Shown here: piece by piece, positions 4,748 through 6,505 of the stretch
Position numbering within the stretch: the first letter of the stretch is position 1
How the letters are laid out: each line of letters opens with the position of its first letter
Source of the DNA: Chitinispirillales bacterium
GTDB lineage: Bacteria > Fibrobacterota > Chitinivibrionia > Chitinivibrionales > Chitinispirillaceae
Direction of reading: 5' to 3'
Assembly (NCBI GenBank): GCA_031254445.1
Contig: JAIRUL010000110.1
Span: 1 to 6,505, forward strand
DNA length: 6,505 bases
Position numbers and translations under genes: made by a program
The notes under the pieces: model-generated
Databases searched by the model: none
What the model saw: the letters and a program-made list of their open reading frames with translations, nothing else
What the model was told of the DNA's origin: nothing

Positions 4748-5512
4748 ATGCGCAAAACCGTTTCCGCGGCGGCCGTAACGGCCCTCTTGGCCGCGCTCTT
4801 CGCTTTCTCCGGCTGCGGGGGGGCGCAGGGCAAGATGGACTCCGCAGCCTTAGCGGAGAATAGCGGGAATTTCAGCGAGGCGTCGGCGATGTACGCCGCG
4901 CTTGCGCTCGAGGCCGCGCCGGCGCACAAGCTGCCGGAGGCGCAAAGGGGCAAGATACTGCAGCTCCAGCTTTGGTTAAACGAGGTCGACAAGTACGTGA
5001 AGTGGCTGACCGAACCCGCGATTCCTAAGGGCAACACGCTCAAAGAGGCCTTAAACGGCCTCGACCGCTGCGCGCCTCGCCTAGAGCCTGACAACACCGC
5101 GCGTACGGCGCGGGCATTGCCGATAGACACGCTGCCGGCGTTCACCGCGCAGTGGAACGCCGCGTTCAACCCGCCGCCTTTGGGGGGGATCGAGTGGGAG
5201 GGGGCCGTCCTGCAGGCGATGAACAAAAAGTTCTCCGTCCTGCAGCTATCGGCGGCGGCAAGCTACGTATACGATATCAGCATAATAAGCCGCAAAACAT
5301 CGCGCAGGGTAACGTTCACCCTCTACCCCGAAAGCAAAATTTCCATCCCGCTGCCCCCTGGCGACTACTCTATGATAGCCAAAAGCTCTGTCGACTTTCC
5401 GCAGGGCGGCGGGCATTGGTCTTCGGGATACACGGCGTTCCCAATCAGCATGAACCAAACGCCGTCGCTCGTCGCGATGGATATGAAAACCAAGGTGGCG
5501 AGGAAGCAGTGA
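4748..5512 (+). CDS. Predicted lipoprotein of unknown function
   Basis: I do not recognise a family. Residues 1-22 form a lipoprotein signal peptide: basic RK, an Ala/Leu-rich core, then the lipobox FSGC with lipidation at Cys23. The following Gly-Gly lacks Asp at +2, so by the E. coli rule it would go to the outer membrane. Residues about 30-60 (ENSGNFSEASAMYAALALE) resemble one tetratricopeptide-like helical pair, and the segment to about 120 looks helical. The C-terminus (173-254) looks beta-rich. It includes LPPGDYSMIAKS (202-213), reminiscent of the turn-strand pattern in PEGA-like and other small envelope beta domains, and a Gly-rich QGGGHWSSG (219-227). AAGGA supports the start. rsgA starts 46 bp downstream in the same direction, so they are probably co-transcribed. 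Export is confident; function is unknown. Confidence 0.85.
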   Translation: MRKTVSAAAVTALLAALFAFSGCGGAQGKMDSAALAENSGNFSEASAMYAALALEAAPAHKLPEAQRGKILQLQLWLNEVDKYVKWLTEPAIPKGNTLKEALNGLDRCAPRLEPDNTARTARALPIDTLPAFTAQWNAAFNPPPLGGIEWEGAVLQAMNKKFSVLQLSAAASYVYDISIISRKTSRRVTFTLYPESKISIPLPPGDYSMIAKSSVDFPQGGGHWSSGYTAFPISMNQTPSLVAMDMKTKVARKQ

Positions 5513-5558
5513 CGGCGGGATTTAAGCATACTGCGGCGTCAGCCGGCGGCGGGGCGAT

Positions 5559-6470
5559 ATGCCGGAACTAACGCTTGACGGGGTCGTCGTCGAAGAGCAA
5601 AAAAACTACTACATGGTATCAACGCAAAAAAACGATCTGCGCTGCACCGTAAAAGGGGCGCTGCTAAAAAAGCGGAACTTCCGCATATCCGCCGGTGACG
5701 CCGTGCGCGTGCAAATCATCAACGAAGACACCGCCGAGGGGGTTATATGCGAGACGAAAGAGCGCACAAGCTTTTTACCGCGCCCGCCGCTGGCGAATCT
5801 GTCGCAGGTCGTGTTTGTCAACTGCTTTAAACACCCGAGCCTCGATACGGAGGCCATCGACAGATTCCTATTCTCAAGCACGGCTTACGGCATAGAAGCG
5901 GTCATAGTATTCAATAAGAGGGATTTGCTAAATGACGGCGAGGCGGCGGAGCTTGAGGCGGTGGAATGCCACTATAGAAATATCGGCTACAAAACCCTGC
6001 ACACATCCGTCCCCAAAAAGCAAGGCATTAGCGAGTTGATCGACCAATGCCGAGGCAAGACCAGCGCGTTCACCGGCCTCTCAGGCGTGGGAAAATCGAG
6101 CCTGCTCTCGCTGATCTTTCCGCATGTAGAATTCAAAACAAACCTCGTATCCGGCGCTCGCGGCAGGGGCACGCATACCACCACGCACATAAAACTGTGG
6201 GCGCTAAACAAAGAGACATTCATAGCCGACACCCCCGGATTCGCGTTTGTCGATGTGCCGACGGTCGATGAGGAAACCGTCGTAGAACATTTCCCTGAGA
6301 TTAAGGATGTGACCGGACAGTGCCGATTCAACAACTGTATCCATGACGCAGAACCAGGGTGTAAAGTCGCGGAATTGGTTGACAGCGGAGTAATAGCATC
6401 TTGGAGGCAGAAGCATTATCTTAAGATTTATAGGGAGATGCTTATGCGGAGAAAGAGGATGTATGTATGA
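5559..6470 (+). CDS. rsgA: Ribosome small-subunit-dependent GTPase RsgA
   Basis: RsgA (YjeQ/YloQ) is a circularly permuted GTPase that binds the 30S subunit during late maturation and hydrolyses GTP in a 30S-stimulated way. The 303 residues show all three domains. An N-terminal OB-fold (about 1-72) is followed by a GTPase domain with permuted motif order: G4 NKRD (119-122) before G1 GLSGVGKSS (173-181), G2 GRGTHTTT (202-209) and G3 DTPGF (224-228). The C-terminal zinc finger has ligands Cys255, Cys260, His262 and Cys268 in CRFNNCIHDAEPGC. Length is normal. The start ATG has only a weak upstream GGGGCG instead of a proper Shine-Dalgarno, but the OB-fold begins right there. It lies 46 bp after the lipoprotein gene and may depend on its promoter. 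A fragment of the dispersed A+T-rich module starts 12 bp after its stop. Confidence 0.97.
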   Translation: MPELTLDGVVVEEQKNYYMVSTQKNDLRCTVKGALLKKRNFRISAGDAVRVQIINEDTAEGVICETKERTSFLPRPPLANLSQVVFVNCFKHPSLDTEAIDRFLFSSTAYGIEAVIVFNKRDLLNDGEAAELEAVECHYRNIGYKTLHTSVPKKQGISELIDQCRGKTSAFTGLSGVGKSSLLSLIFPHVEFKTNLVSGARGRGTHTTTHIKLWALNKETFIADTPGFAFVDVPTVDEETVVEHFPEIKDVTGQCRFNNCIHDAEPGCKVAELVDSGVIASWRQKHYLKIYREMLMRRKRMYV

Positions 6471-6482
6471 CGGAAAAGAAAA

Positions 6483-6498
6483 GTCAAATTCTTTAAAA
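6483..6498 (+). repeat. Fragment of the dispersed A+T-rich module after rsgA
   Basis: GTCAAATTCTTTAAAA is identical to 2403-2418 and 2481-2496. After it the sequence changes to TGCTTTT and the window ends, so how far this copy extends is unknown. Confidence 0.7.
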
Positions 6499-6505
6499 TG
6501 CTTTT

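Noticed and set aside
4735..5226. Minus-strand frame (163 aa) opposite the lipoprotein gene
   Set aside because: The plus strand has a ribosome binding site, signal peptide and lipobox; the minus frame is a Ser/Ala-rich shadow.
6467..6496. Short frame ATG ACG GAA... overlapping the rsgA stop as ATGA
   Set aside because: It encodes only nine residues before TAA and lies within the dispersed repeat module. There is no evidence that it is a gene.

Overview
The window is bacterial chromosome with six confident protein genes in two divergent blocks. On the minus strand, transcribed leftward, are a FecR-domain exported protein (2722-4038), the translational GTPase TypA/BipA (530-2332) and a small Cys-cluster protein of the YkgJ/UPF0153 type (136-477). 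On the plus strand are the rRNA-processing endonuclease YbeY (4228-4626), a predicted lipoprotein of unknown function (4748-5512) and the ribosome-assembly GTPase RsgA (5559-6470). The blocks diverge from a 189-bp spacer at 4039-4227. No tRNA, rRNA, CRISPR array, transposase or phage gene was seen.

The host looks like a diderm, Gram-negative-type bacterium. It has a lipobox-bearing lipoprotein and an exported FecR-domain protein with Ig-like domains. Coding DNA is moderately GC-rich, while several spacers are strikingly A+T-rich and repetitive. The phylum cannot be assigned from this sequence alone.

Three of the six genes act on the ribosome: TypA (GTPase linked to 50S assembly and stress translation), RsgA (late 30S maturation GTPase) and YbeY (16S rRNA 3'-end maturation and quality control). 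They are interleaved with two cell-envelope proteins, and nothing shows that the six form one pathway. The likely transcription units are typA with the YkgJ-like gene (52-bp gap) and lipoprotein with rsgA (46-bp gap). fecR and ybeY probably have their own promoters in the divergent spacer.

The most unusual content is non-coding. A modular repeat pairs an A+T-rich hairpin with a GGGGACGGGGC-containing hairpin. It recurs two to three times upstream of typA (2342-2552), and fragments lie at both window ends: next to the YkgJ-like stop codon, where an internal octamer is expanded six-fold, and 12 bp after the rsgA stop. Right after the fecR stop codon lie nine hexamers. In the fecR frame they would encode a Leu-Met/Leu-Ile hydrophobic run if the TAG were read through. 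Several perfect GC-rich inverted repeats without U-tracts complete the spacers. The coding genes themselves are ordinary housekeeping or envelope genes.
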